A stretch of DNA of 64,000 bases from Actinomadura oligospora ATCC 43269 (lineage in GTDB: Bacteria > Actinomycetota > Actinomycetes > Streptosporangiales > Streptosporangiaceae): the NCBI RefSeq assembly GCF_000518265.1, contig NZ_KI912410.1, positions 476,774 to 540,773 on the forward strand. Reading direction: 5' to 3'. The translations under genes and the position numbers were made by a program. Under the pieces are notes generated by a model. That model had not been told where the DNA came from, searched no databases, and saw nothing but the letters and a program-made list of their open reading frames with translations. Every line of letters begins with the position of its first letter. Within the stretch, counting starts at the first letter, position 1. Of this stretch, positions 52,491-61,306 are shown piece by piece.

Positions 52491-52508
52491 ACGACATGGC
52501 TACGTCGT
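52491..52508. promoter_or_regulatory. ACGAC/GTCGT dyad upstream of the polysaccharide operon
   Basis: ACGAC-N8-GTCGT, flanked by A and T runs, 75-92 bp before the chain-length gene. A possible binding site for the LuxR-type regulator whose gene ends 80 bp further upstream. Weak by length. Confidence 0.3.
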
Positions 52509-52587
52509 TTGCGGGGGGCGCGTTCCCCGGGCAGAACCTGCGGAGTTGGCACGTCACCGCAGGTCAGAAGGGTCGCTCAGGGGCCGC

Positions 52588-53253
52588 TCAGGGCTCCTCG
52601 GACGGACGCATCCCGGTGCGCATGGCGAGCGTGATCGCCTCCAGCGCCGAGTGCAGGTCCAGCTTCGCGAGAAGGTTCTGCGTGTGGGTGCGGACGGTGT
52701 TGGCCGACAGGCCGAGCCGCTCGGCGATCTCCGCCCGGTTCAGGCCGTCCACCATGCACTGCAGGACCTCGCGCTCGCGCGGTGTGAGGTCGGCGAGCAG
52801 CCGGTCCGCGCCGTCCGGCTCGGGCTGGCCGGACAGCAGCCTGCGCAGGACGTCCCCGAGCAGCTCCGGCGGGATCCAGCCGCCGCGCCGCGCGGCCTGC
52901 CGGACCACGCCCGCGACCCGCTCGGCCCGCTCGGTCTTCGACAGGAACCCGACCGCGCCGCGCCGGACGCAGCGCACGATCGTGTCCACGCCGTCCGAGG
53001 CGGTCAGCACGACCACCCGCACGTCCGGGTGCCGCTCGCGCAGCCGGGCCAGCACGTCCAGGCCGTTCTCGGGGCCGAGGTCCAGGTCGAGCAGCACGAC
53101 GTGCGGGCGCTCGGTGGCGGCCAGGGACAGCGCCTGCCGCCCCGCCGCCGCGACGGGCAGGACGACCAGGTCCGGCTCGCGGGCGAGCCGGGCCGACAGC
53201 GCCTCGGCGAACAGCGCGTGGTCGTCCACGATGAGGACCCGGGTGGGCTGCAT
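52588..53253 (-). CDS. Orphan LuxR-type response regulator
   Basis: 221 residues from the ATG at 53253 (the open frame extends upstream without conservation). Receiver with D10/D11, phospho-acceptor D56 (VVLLDLDLGPENG), T (VVLTASDG) and K (FLSKTERAERV). HTH LTPREREVLQCMVDGLNRAEIAERLGLSANTVRTHTQNLLAKLDLHSALEAI. No histidine kinase is adjacent. It precedes the polysaccharide operon on the same strand (171-bp gap), so it is the natural candidate for its control. Confidence 0.92.
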   Translation of the reverse strand: MQPTRVLIVDDHALFAEALSARLAREPDLVVLPVAAAGRQALSLAATERPHVVLLDLDLGPENGLDVLARLRERHPDVRVVVLTASDGVDTIVRCVRRGAVGFLSKTERAERVAGVVRQAARRGGWIPPELLGDVLRRLLSGQPEPDGADRLLADLTPREREVLQCMVDGLNRAEIAERLGLSANTVRTHTQNLLAKLDLHSALEAITLAMRTGMRPSEEP

Positions 53254-53523
53254 GCCGCCACCATCGCCGGTCGGCGGCGAGAACGGATCCCGCAAACGCT
53301 GTAGACGGCCGTCCGGCAGCGGTCACGTTCCCGTTCGCGCAGGCCAGGCCACTCGCGCGCGCGGGGTCATTCCGCGTGCGCACACGGACTCGGGCCCCGG
53401 GACGCCGGTTCACGAGCGTCCGGTCCCGGTCACTTGGACAACGCTCCGTTGACCTTGTCCGGACCTGTGCGGATTCTGTGATTACCGAGCCACGGGGAGC
53501 ACACTTCGGTAAGGGGAAGACAA

Positions 53524-54540
53524 GTGAAGGTCCTGATCACAGGGGGCGCCGGGTTCATCGGCAGCACCATCGCGTCGGCCTTCGCCGAGCGCGGCGTCAC
53601 GCCCGTCGTGCTCGACAGCCTGGTCACCGGGCGTCCGGAGTTCACCGAGGGGAAGATCTTCTACCAGGGCGACATCGGGGACGGCGCGCTGGTCGACCGC
53701 ATCTTCGCGGAGCATCCGGACATCACGGCCGCTGTGCACTGCGCCGCGCTGATCGTCGTGCCCGACTCGATGGCCGATCCAGCCCGCTACTACCGCGTCA
53801 ACCTCACCCGCACCCTGGACTTCGCCGACCACCTGCGGCGCAACCGCTGCGACCGGATGGTGTTCGCGTCCACCGCGGGGATGTACCGGCCGTCGGAGGA
53901 CCTCTCGGTCACCGAGGCGTCCGAACTCGACCCGCAGAACCCCTACACGCGCTCGAAGGCGATGGCGGAGACCGCGCTGCGCGACATGGCCGCGGCCTAC
54001 GGGCTGCGCGTGGTGTCGCTGCGCTACCTCAACCCGATCGGCGCGGACCCGAGGCTGCGCACCGGCCTGCAGTCCAGCAAGCCGACGCACGCCCTCGGCA
54101 AGATGATCGAGTCCTACGAGTCGGGCGTCGCGTTCCGGATCACCGGCGTGGACTGGCCGACCCGGGACGGCACGGCGATCCGCGACTACATCCACGTGTG
54201 GGACATCGCGCGGGCCTTCGTCGCGGCCGTCGACCGGTTCGACGCGATCGTCCCACCCGCGCGCGCGGCGGACGCGCCGCCCGCCTACCAGGTCGTCAAC
54301 CTCGGCACCGGCGACGGCACGACCGTCCGCGAGCTGGTGGACGCCTTCCGCGAGGTCGTCGGCGACGACTTCGAGGTGGAGGAGGCGCCCGCCCGTCCCG
54401 GCGACGTCGTCGGCGCGTTCGTCGACCCGGCGAAGGCGTGGGAGGTGCTGCGCTGGAAGCCCGAGTTCACTATCGGCGACGCCATCCGGCACTCGCTCCA
54501 GTGGGCCGAGCGCCGCCGCAGGCTCGACGTCGTCGCCTGA
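53524..54540 (+). CDS. NAD-dependent epimerase/dehydratase (UDP-glucose 4-epimerase type)
   Basis: 338 residues, extended SDR. GGAGFIGSTIA at 7-17 binds NAD, VVLDSLVTG is the strand 2 acid region, Ser lies in FASTAGMYRPSED, Tyr141/Lys145 in NPYTRSKAMAE, and RDYIHVWDIARAFVAAVD is a GalE signature. GTG start with AGGGGA 6 bp ahead. It probably supplies UDP-galactose or a related 4-epimer for the divergent polysaccharide operon. Monocistronic. Confidence 0.9.
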   Translation: MKVLITGGAGFIGSTIASAFAERGVTPVVLDSLVTGRPEFTEGKIFYQGDIGDGALVDRIFAEHPDITAAVHCAALIVVPDSMADPARYYRVNLTRTLDFADHLRRNRCDRMVFASTAGMYRPSEDLSVTEASELDPQNPYTRSKAMAETALRDMAAAYGLRVVSLRYLNPIGADPRLRTGLQSSKPTHALGKMIESYESGVAFRITGVDWPTRDGTAIRDYIHVWDIARAFVAAVDRFDAIVPPARAADAPPAYQVVNLGTGDGTTVRELVDAFREVVGDDFEVEEAPARPGDVVGAFVDPAKAWEVLRWKPEFTIGDAIRHSLQWAERRRRLDVVA

Positions 54541-54677
54541 CCCTCCCAGGCGCCGCCCGGGCCTCGGGGCACGCGCCTGACCAGAGCCCGCTCCCTCCGG
54601 GGCGCGTCCGCGGGGCGCGTTCCGGGGGTCGTGCTCGCCCCTCCGCCGCCCTCGGCGGGCGCCCCTTGACCGACGTG

Positions 54678-54704
54678 CGGCGTTCGTGCGGTTTCTGAAC
54701 GCCG
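54678..54704 (+). terminator. Hairpin after the epimerase gene
   Basis: CGGCGTTC (54678-54685) pairs with GAACGCCG (54697-54704) across an 11-nt loop. It could end the epimerase transcript or be an operator for the TetR gene 77 bp downstream. Confidence 0.35.
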
Positions 54705-54780
54705 GGTCTCGATTCGACCGCGCGCCCGATGGCGCGGGGCGATCTGCGGGACAATGGGGGTGTCACAACGAGGAGGCGCG

Positions 54781-55437
54781 TTGAGCGGCAGTGTGCGTGG
54801 CGGCGTGAGCGGCGAGGTGCGGATCACCGTCACCAGGACGTTGACGAAGGACCAGCAGGCCCGCCGGGAGCGGCTGCTCGAGGCGGCCCGCGAGCTGGCG
54901 GACGAGGGCGGCTACCAGGCCGTCACCATGCACGACGTCGCCGACCGCGCCGGGGTCGCCCGCGCCACCGTGTACCGGTACTTCGCCACCAAGGACCACC
55001 TGCTCACCGAGGTCGCGGCCACCTGGGCGCACCGCGTGACCGCCGACATCGACGCGCTCGCGGTCGGCGACACGCCCACCGAGCGGCTCACCTCGCTGCT
55101 GGAGCGGATCGTGGAGATCGCGTCCGGCGAGCTGACCCTCACCTCGGCCATCATCCAGGCCGTGACCTCGGACGACCCGTCCGTCGAGGACGCCCGCACC
55201 GTGCTGTTCCTGTTCGTCCGCGACCGGCTGTCCGCCGCGATCGGCGACCCGGTGCCGGACCGGGACGCCGTCGAGATCGTCCTCGGGCACACGCTGCTCG
55301 CCGCGCTGGTCGCGCTCACCTCGCTGCGGCGTCCGCTCGACGAGGTGACCTACATGGTCCGCACGTCCGGACGGCTCGTCCTCGCGGGAGCGCTCGCGTC
55401 CGAGCAGCAGGGCCCGGAGGCGCGGACCACCTCCTGA
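54781..55437 (+). CDS. TetR/AcrR family regulator, KstR-like
   Basis: 218 residues from TTG 54781, which has GGAGG 4 bp ahead; ATG 54754 would overlap the ribosome site region and add 9 residues. The HTH reads RRERLLEAARELADEGGYQAVTMHDVADRAGVARATVYRYFATKDHLLTEV. The pattern GGYxAVxMxxVADRAxVAxxTxYRYFxxKxHLL is shared with mycobacterial KstR, the repressor of cholesterol catabolism. The ligand domain is helical. Its operator may be of the TnnAACnnGTTnnA type, seen once in this window at 8010. It is not next to steroid genes. Confidence 0.85.
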   Translation: MSGSVRGGVSGEVRITVTRTLTKDQQARRERLLEAARELADEGGYQAVTMHDVADRAGVARATVYRYFATKDHLLTEVAATWAHRVTADIDALAVGDTPTERLTSLLERIVEIASGELTLTSAIIQAVTSDDPSVEDARTVLFLFVRDRLSAAIGDPVPDRDAVEIVLGHTLLAALVALTSLRRPLDEVTYMVRTSGRLVLAGALASEQQGPEARTTS

Positions 55438-55503
55438 GCTCGGAACGCGACGACGCGTCCACTTCGGACGCGCCGCCGCGTTTCACCGATGCTCAGGCGA
55501 GCC

Positions 55504-58194
55504 TCAGGCGAGGCGGAGCAGGCGGTGCAGGAGGGACGGCTTGCCCAGCGGCGCGTCCAGCATCAGCGGGACGCGCGCCGAACCCGCCGTCAGCGTGCCG
55601 ACCTTCGCGCCCCCCGGGGCCGAGCCCGGCGGGGTCCCGGTCACCCCGAACGGGACGGTCAGCCCGCCCCAGCCGACCACGGTCACCGGCCTGGACGCGC
55701 GCAGCCCGGCGCCGCCGCCCAGCCCGTCGTCGACCTTCGCGACACGGCTCCCGGACGGCGCGACCGTCTTGCTGACCAGCGCGTCCCCGGCCGCCGAGAC
55801 CAGCGGGCCCGCGACCCTGATCGCGCCCATCGCGCTCGGCGACCGCTGGTTCATCACCGCGCCGAGGATCAGCGTGTCCACCCCGCCGACCTGGCGGCGC
55901 GCGGCGAACACGAAGTTGCCGCCCGCCTTGTCGGTGTAGCCGGTCTTGCCGCCGACCACGCCGTACTGGCCGAGCAGGGCGTTGCCCGCGTTGCGCGCCG
56001 GGCCGCCGTCGTCCGGGACGTACTGGCGCAGCGCGACCGCCTCGGCGAACGCGGGCAGCTTCATCGCCGCACGCAGCAGCTTGACCTGGTCGGCTGCCGT
56101 GCTGACGGTCGTCGAGACGTAGCCGCTGGGGTCGGTGTAGGTCGTGTTCGTCATGCCGAGCGAGCGCGCCGCGTCGTTCATCTTCTGGACGAACGCCTGG
56201 TCCGAGCCGGTGTCCCAGCGGGCCAGCTCGTGCGCCACGTCGTTCGCCGAGATGACCAGCAGCGCCTCCAGCGCCTTGCGCTCGGTGAGCTGCTGGTTCG
56301 CGCGGATCCCGAGCAGGGACTCACCGCGCTGCCTGCGCCCCGGCATCTCCGCCACGCCCTGCGGCGTCACGGTGAAGGTCGGCCCGGGCTCACCGTCGCG
56401 CAGCGGCTTGTCGTGCAGGATCACGTAGGCCGTCATGACCTTCGCGACGCTCGCCGTGGGCGTCGGGGCCGCCACGCCGGACGACCCCATCGTGCCCAGG
56501 CCGTCCACGTAGACGGTCGCCTGGCCCCCCGCCGGCCACGGCAGGGTCGGCCGCTGACCGGCGAAGGTGTGGCTCCCGGTGGTCATCGCGAGCGCCAGCG
56601 ACGGCTCCGGAACCGGCCGGAGCAACTGCCCGGCCACCACACCCGCGACGAGGACGAGCACGGCCACCAGCGTGATCACCAGGCCGCGCCGCTTCTTCCG
56701 GGGCTCGTCCGCGTACCCGTCCTGGTAGGCGTCCTCGTACGCGGGCGCGTCCCCGTGGGCCGCCATCCGGGGGTCGGCGAAGGAGTCCGCATAGGGCTGG
56801 TGTTGCTGCGCCTGGTGAGGCTGCTGGGCCTGCTGCTGGGCCTGTTGCTGTGGCTGCTGGGGTGCCTGCTGGGGCGCCTGTTGGGGTTGCCGTGTCTGTT
56901 GCGGCTGTGGTGGCTGGACGCCGATGGCGTACTGGGACGGGTTGATCGGCGCGTCCATGCGCGTGACTTCGGTGCCCCAGCCCTGTTCCCGGGCCTGTGC
57001 CTGCGCGCGCGCCTGGGCCTCGGCCTGCGCTTCCGCGCTGAACCGGGGCGCGACGGGCGGATCGAAGATCGTCCGGGGCCCGGCCGGAGCCGGGGGCGCC
57101 GGGGGAGCGGCATGAGCGGCGGGCCCGACCGGGTGCTGACCACTCGTCCGGGGAGTCGTGGGGTGCTGACCACTCGTCCGGGGAGTCGTCGGGTGCTGGC
57201 CGCTGCCGCGTGGGTCGACTTGGTGCTGGCCGCTGCTCCCAGGGGTTACCTCGTAAGGGCCGCTCGTCCGGGGCGTGGCCGCGTGGCGACCGCTGTGACG
57301 AGGCCCTGTCTCATGGGGGCCGCTGGTGCGGGGCGTGGTCGGGTGCGTTCCGCTCGTGCGGGGCGGGCCGGACGGCTCGCCACCCGACTCCGGCCCGGAC
57401 GGGTGGGAGCCGCTGGTGTGCGGGGTGGTCGGATGCTGCCCGCTGGAACGCGGTGCATCCTCCTCGTGCGCGGGCGCGTCCGGCTTCGGAGCCCGGACGG
57501 TGGGCAACCTGTCCTCGACCGTCGGGGAAGCCGACCGGAAAGGCGTCGCCTCCGGCCGTCCACGCCGCCCAGGCCCTTCGGGCCGCTCCGGCCGCTCAGG
57601 CCGCTCAGGCCGCTCAGGCCGTTCGAGCTGCTCAGGCCGTTCAGGTCGCTCCGGTCGTTCGGGCCGCTCCGGCTGCTCGGGCTCGTCTGGACGGCCCGGC
57701 TCCTCAGAACGCTCTGGCTCCTCAGGACGCCTGGCCTGCTCAGGACGCTCAGCCTGCCCTGAAGGCCTCATCTGCTCCGGACGCTCGACCTGCTCCGGCG
57801 TCTCCGAGCGCGCAGGCTCCTCAGAGCGCTCGGCCCGCTCAGCGCGTTCGGGCTGCTCGGGCTGCTCGGGGCGCTTGGGAAACACCACCGTCCACTGCCC
57901 GGAGGACGTGGCCGCCTGCACCGGGTGGGTGCCCGACTCGCGTGAGGATTCGGTCTTCTCGGGCTCGGCGTGGTCGGCCTGATCGTCCTCACCGGACCGG
58001 TCGGCCCGGTCCGCCTGGTCGGCCTTGTCCGCCTGATCGGCCTGGTCGGGCTGATCGTCCTGGTCACGGTCCTCGGCCGCCGGTGCGTCGCCGCCCGTGT
58101 CCTTGGTCTCCCTGGTCTCGTCGTCCGCGGAGAACTCGATCTCCTCCGACCGGGCCGGTTCCATCTCGTCCGGTCGGTTCTGGGCGTCGTCCAT
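55504..58194 (-). CDS. D-alanyl-D-alanine carboxypeptidase (S11) with giant disordered N-terminal region
   Basis: 896 residues from the ATG at 58194 (GTG 58197 possible). Residues 1 to about 498 are cytoplasmic low complexity: DQADQADKAD, PERPER tripeptides, TPRTSGQHPT repeats, then a Gln-rich stretch (PQQAPQQPQQQAQQQAQQ). A membrane helix follows (RGLVITLVAVLVLVAGVVAGQLL, about 500-523), then the S11 peptidase: SVAK (about 582), SAN (about 648), KTG in VGGKTGYTDKAGG (about 750). It removes the terminal D-Ala of peptidoglycan stem peptides. The usual PBP5 C-terminal anchor is replaced by the N-terminal helix. Confidence 0.9.
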   Translation of the reverse strand: MDDAQNRPDEMEPARSEEIEFSADDETRETKDTGGDAPAAEDRDQDDQPDQADQADKADQADRADRSGEDDQADHAEPEKTESSRESGTHPVQAATSSGQWTVVFPKRPEQPEQPERAERAERSEEPARSETPEQVERPEQMRPSGQAERPEQARRPEEPERSEEPGRPDEPEQPERPERPERPERPEQLERPERPERPERPERPEGPGRRGRPEATPFRSASPTVEDRLPTVRAPKPDAPAHEEDAPRSSGQHPTTPHTSGSHPSGPESGGEPSGPPRTSGTHPTTPRTSGPHETGPRHSGRHAATPRTSGPYEVTPGSSGQHQVDPRGSGQHPTTPRTSGQHPTTPRTSGQHPVGPAAHAAPPAPPAPAGPRTIFDPPVAPRFSAEAQAEAQARAQAQAREQGWGTEVTRMDAPINPSQYAIGVQPPQPQQTRQPQQAPQQAPQQPQQQAQQQAQQPHQAQQHQPYADSFADPRMAAHGDAPAYEDAYQDGYADEPRKKRRGLVITLVAVLVLVAGVVAGQLLRPVPEPSLALAMTTGSHTFAGQRPTLPWPAGGQATVYVDGLGTMGSSGVAAPTPTASVAKVMTAYVILHDKPLRDGEPGPTFTVTPQGVAEMPGRRQRGESLLGIRANQQLTERKALEALLVISANDVAHELARWDTGSDQAFVQKMNDAARSLGMTNTTYTDPSGYVSTTVSTAADQVKLLRAAMKLPAFAEAVALRQYVPDDGGPARNAGNALLGQYGVVGGKTGYTDKAGGNFVFAARRQVGGVDTLILGAVMNQRSPSAMGAIRVAGPLVSAAGDALVSKTVAPSGSRVAKVDDGLGGGAGLRASRPVTVVGWGGLTVPFGVTGTPPGSAPGGAKVGTLTAGSARVPLMLDAPLGKPSLLHRLLRLA
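57131..57190. repeat. 30-bp tandem repeat in the carboxypeptidase gene
   Basis: Two 30-bp units at 57131-57160 and 57161-57190, differing at the last base. On the minus strand each encodes the repeat TTPRTSGQHP. Diverged copies continue to about 57440. A second array of 9-bp units (GGCCGCTCA type, coding the PER tripeptide) lies at about 57580-57660. Confidence 0.85.
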
Positions 58195-58417
58195 CACGCC
58201 GCGTCCTCCTGCTCGGCCCCCTGAAAGCGGAAGAGCGCGGATGTGGACCGGAACTCCCCGTGATTCGGGTCCTCTCGCGCTCACCCTGGGAAGATGCGCA
58301 GGTTATCCGGAAAGTTCACTTCGTTACTAAACGGTGATCATGGAATCGCGAACTTCGGCGGCCCCCGGCGGCAAGACACCGTCGAAACGAGGCCCGCTAA
58401 CCCCTGGGAAGGCCGTG

Positions 58418-59023
58418 GTGTCCACGATGACCGCCCCGCCCGCCGTGACGGCGGACGACGCGGAGCTGATCCGCCGGTCGCACGACGATCCGGAGGCGTT
58501 CGCCGCGCTGTTCGACCGTTACGCAGGGATGCTGTACCGCTACGTGGCCCGGCGGCTCGGCCCCGAGACCGCCGAGGACCTGGTCGGGGACACCTTCCTC
58601 GCCGCGTTCGGCGGACGGCACCGCTACGACCTGTCGCAGCGGGACGCCCGGCCCTGGCTGTTCGGCATCGTCACCAAGATCATGGCGCGGCACCACCGGC
58701 GGGAGGCCGCCCACTACCGGGCGCTGCGCCGCACCCCCGTGGACGGCCCGGACGACGGCCCCGCCGACCGGGTCGCGGCGGGCGTGGCCGCCTGGGCGTC
58801 GCGCACCGCGCTCGCCGGGGCGCTCGCCGCGCTGCCCCGCCGGGACCGCGACGTCCTGCTGCTGGTGGCGTGGGGCGACCTCACCTACGAGGAGGTCGCC
58901 CGCGCCCTGTCCATCCCCGTCGGCACCGTCCGGTCGCGGCTGAACCGGGCCCGCCGCAAGGTGCGCGCCGCGTTCGGCGGCGTGGACCCGACCGCCGCCG
59001 ACCCGGCCGCTGAGGAGGGCTGA
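58418..59023 (+). CDS. RNA polymerase sigma factor (ECF/sigma-70 family)
   Basis: 201 residues from the GTG at 58418 (GAAGG 5 bp ahead); earlier in-frame starts at 58334 and 58340 lack a ribosome site. Region 2: DPEAFAALFDRYAGMLYRYVARRLGPETAEDLVGDTFLAAF...RDARPWLFGIVTKIMARHHRR. Region 4: ALAALPRRDRDVLLLVAWGDLTYEEVARALSIPVGTVRSRLNRARRKVRAAF. It redirects RNA polymerase to an unknown regulon. The LCP gene follows after 3 bp in the place where an anti-sigma factor usually sits. Confidence 0.93.
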   Translation: MSTMTAPPAVTADDAELIRRSHDDPEAFAALFDRYAGMLYRYVARRLGPETAEDLVGDTFLAAFGGRHRYDLSQRDARPWLFGIVTKIMARHHRREAAHYRALRRTPVDGPDDGPADRVAAGVAAWASRTALAGALAALPRRDRDVLLLVAWGDLTYEEVARALSIPVGTVRSRLNRARRKVRAAFGGVDPTAADPAAEEG

Positions 59024-59026
59024 GCC

Positions 59027-60079
59027 GTGGACGACCTCTCGCCCCTGCGCGACCTCGGCCGCGCTCTCGACCATGATCCGCCGCCGTCGCTGGCCCGCCA
59101 GCGCTCCCGGCTGACCGATGCCGCGCGCGACCCGGCCGCCCGCCGCGCCCCGCGCCGCAGGCGTCCGCGCGGCTGGACGGCCCTGGCCCTCGCCGCCTGC
59201 GCGGTGGCGGCCCTGCTGCTCGTCCCGGCCGTCCTGCTGCGCTCCGGTGATCACCATCGCGCGCCCCTGAACGGCCTCTCGCGTGGGGACGGCCGTCCGC
59301 TGACCGTCCTCCTCCTCGGCTCGGACGCGCGCGTGTCGGGGAGCGCGGCCCACCGCCTCGCCGCCCGCTCGGACACGATGATGCTGGTCAGGCTGCCCGC
59401 CGACCGCAAGCGCGTGACCGTGGTCAGCATGCCGCGCGACCTGCTCGTCCGGCGGCCCGCATGCGTCCGCCCGGACGGCGGGACGACCAGGCCCGGCCCG
59501 GGACAGATCAACGCGGCCTACTCGGAGGGCGGCGTCTCCTGCGCGATCAAGACGGTGGAGGCGGTCACCAAGGTCCGGATCGACCAGGCCGTGGTCGTGG
59601 AGTTCAGCGGCTTCGAGCGCATGGTGAACGCGCTCGGCGGGGTGCAGGTCACTATGCCGACGGCGGTGAACGACCCGGCGTCGGGCCTCCGCCTCAGCAA
59701 GGGCAAGCACATGCTGAACGGCAAGAGCGCCCTCGCGTACGCGCGCGTCCGGCACGGCATGGGGGACGGCTCGGACCTCGACCGGATCAAGCGCCAGCAG
59801 AAGCTCATGGCCACCCTCTACAGCCAGGCCCTGCACATGATGCGGAGCGATCCGATCCGTTTCGCCCAGTTCCTCAAGGCGAGCGCGGATTCGGTGAAGA
59901 CCGTCCCGAGGCTGGACCTGGGGAACATGAAGGCCCTGGCCGAAAGCCTCAGGCGCACCGATCCGTCCCAGGCGCGCTACACGACCCTGCCGAACCGTGT
60001 CGCCGCCTCGGATCCCAACCGGCTCGAAGTGGACGAGCCCCGAGTGGCCCGGGTACTCGCCCCCTTCAAGCAGCCATGA
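59027..60079 (+). CDS. LCP (LytR-CpsA-Psr) family enzyme with sigma-linked N-terminal region
   Basis: 350 residues, GTG start with GGAGG ahead. Residues 1-47 are cytoplasmic (MDDLSPLRDLGRALDHDPPPSLARQRSRL), resembling the N termini of membrane proteins encoded next to actinobacterial sigma factors. Membrane helix 49-71. The LCP domain has LLLGSDAR (Asp100), RSDTMMLVRL (Arg114, Asp116), VVSMPRDLLV (Arg137), GQINAAYSEGG, VVVEFSGFERMVNALGGVQV and HMLNGKSALAYARVRH. LCP enzymes attach polyprenyl-linked glycopolymers to peptidoglycan. It could attach the polymer made by the 43-53 kb operon. Confidence 0.9.
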   Translation: MDDLSPLRDLGRALDHDPPPSLARQRSRLTDAARDPAARRAPRRRRPRGWTALALAACAVAALLLVPAVLLRSGDHHRAPLNGLSRGDGRPLTVLLLGSDARVSGSAAHRLAARSDTMMLVRLPADRKRVTVVSMPRDLLVRRPACVRPDGGTTRPGPGQINAAYSEGGVSCAIKTVEAVTKVRIDQAVVVEFSGFERMVNALGGVQVTMPTAVNDPASGLRLSKGKHMLNGKSALAYARVRHGMGDGSDLDRIKRQQKLMATLYSQALHMMRSDPIRFAQFLKASADSVKTVPRLDLGNMKALAESLRRTDPSQARYTTLPNRVAASDPNRLEVDEPRVARVLAPFKQP

Positions 60080-60097
60080 CCCCCAGATGAGGGCGAG

Positions 60098-61246
60098 CTA
60101 GAGGAGAGCGAGGAGGCGCTCCACCTCGTCCTCGCTGTTGTAGTAGTGCACGGAGGCCCGGACGGCCGACTCCACGGCGTCCGGGTCGTATCCGTGCCAA
60201 CGAGGCTGGGCGACGTTCACGTTGATGTCTCGTGCGCGCGCGGCCTGGACGATCTCGGCGGGCGTCCGGCCGTCCACACTGAACGTGACGATGCCGGACC
60301 GCAGGACGCCCCGGTCGTGGACGGTCACGCCCGGCTTCGCCGCCAGTTCCGCGCGCAGGAGCGTGGAGAGGACGTCGATGCGGGCGGCGATGGCGTTGAT
60401 GCCGAGGTCGTTCGCATAGTCGGCGGCCACGCCCAGGCCGATCTGCCCGGCCATGTACCGCTCCCACGTCTCGAACCGCCTGGCGTCCGGACGGAGCTCG
60501 TAACGGTCGGGCGCGTGCCAGTCGGCGGCGAGGTTGTCCAGCAGCGGCGGTTCGATCTCGGTCAGGACGTCCCTGTGCGCGTAGAGGAAACCGGTGCCGC
60601 GCGGCCCGCGCAGGAACTTCCGTCCGGTCGCCGACAGCAGGTCGCAGCCGATCTCGTCGACGTCGACGGGGAGCTGCCCGACCGACTGGCAGGCGTCCAG
60701 GAGGAACAGCACGCCCGCCGCCCGGCACAGCCGTCCGACGTCGGCGGCCGGGTTGATCAGGCCGTTCGACGTCGGGATGTGGTTCAGCGAGACGAGCCGC
60801 ACGTCGCCTTTGCGTAGCTCGGCCTCCAGCGCGTCGAGGTCGATCGTGCCGTCCGGGCCGTCCGGCACGACGTCCACCTGGACGTCGCGCTGCCGATAGG
60901 CGATCGCGTTGCTGGAGTACTCGGTGGTCGTCGTCAGGACGCGCTCGCCCGGCGCGAACCTGATGCCGTAGAACGCCATGTCCCAGGCGCGGGTCGCGTT
61001 CTCCACGAAGGCGATCTCGTCCCGGCGCGCGCCGATCAGCCCGGCGACGGCGTCGTAGAAACGGTCGATGGCCTGGGCGTTCTCCTCGGCGGCCTCGTAG
61101 CCGCCGGTCATCGCCTCCAACTCCAGGTGCCCGGCGACGGCGTCCGTCACCGGACGCGGCGGCAGCGCGGCCCCGGCGTTGTTGAGGTGCGCGACGCGGG
61201 CGCAGCCGGGCGTCTCTTTCCGGACCTTCGCGACATCGATCGTCAT
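60098..61246 (-). CDS. Class V aminotransferase-fold PLP enzyme
   Basis: 382 residues. Fold type I PLP enzyme with HLNNAGAALPP at the N terminus, Asp184 in FLLDACQSVGQLPVDV and Schiff-base Lys210 in SATGRKFLRGPRGTGFLYAH. It resembles cysteine-desulfurase/isopenicillin-epimerase-like members (EgtE type). No partner gene indicates the substrate. Divergent from the ABC transporter and convergent with the LCP gene (18-bp gap). Confidence 0.88.
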   Translation of the reverse strand: MTIDVAKVRKETPGCARVAHLNNAGAALPPRPVTDAVAGHLELEAMTGGYEAAEENAQAIDRFYDAVAGLIGARRDEIAFVENATRAWDMAFYGIRFAPGERVLTTTTEYSSNAIAYRQRDVQVDVVPDGPDGTIDLDALEAELRKGDVRLVSLNHIPTSNGLINPAADVGRLCRAAGVLFLLDACQSVGQLPVDVDEIGCDLLSATGRKFLRGPRGTGFLYAHRDVLTEIEPPLLDNLAADWHAPDRYELRPDARRFETWERYMAGQIGLGVAADYANDLGINAIAARIDVLSTLLRAELAAKPGVTVHDRGVLRSGIVTFSVDGRTPAEIVQAARARDINVNVAQPRWHGYDPDAVESAVRASVHYYNSEDEVERLLALL

Positions 61247-61306
61247 GATCGGACCGTACCCCGCGGAATGTCAGACCCTTCCGGCACAGTGGTGCGGCGA
61301 GCGGAG

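Noticed and set aside
57590..57660. 9-bp repeat array as a regulatory element
   Set aside because: It codes in frame for the Pro-Glu-Arg repeats of the carboxypeptidase tail.
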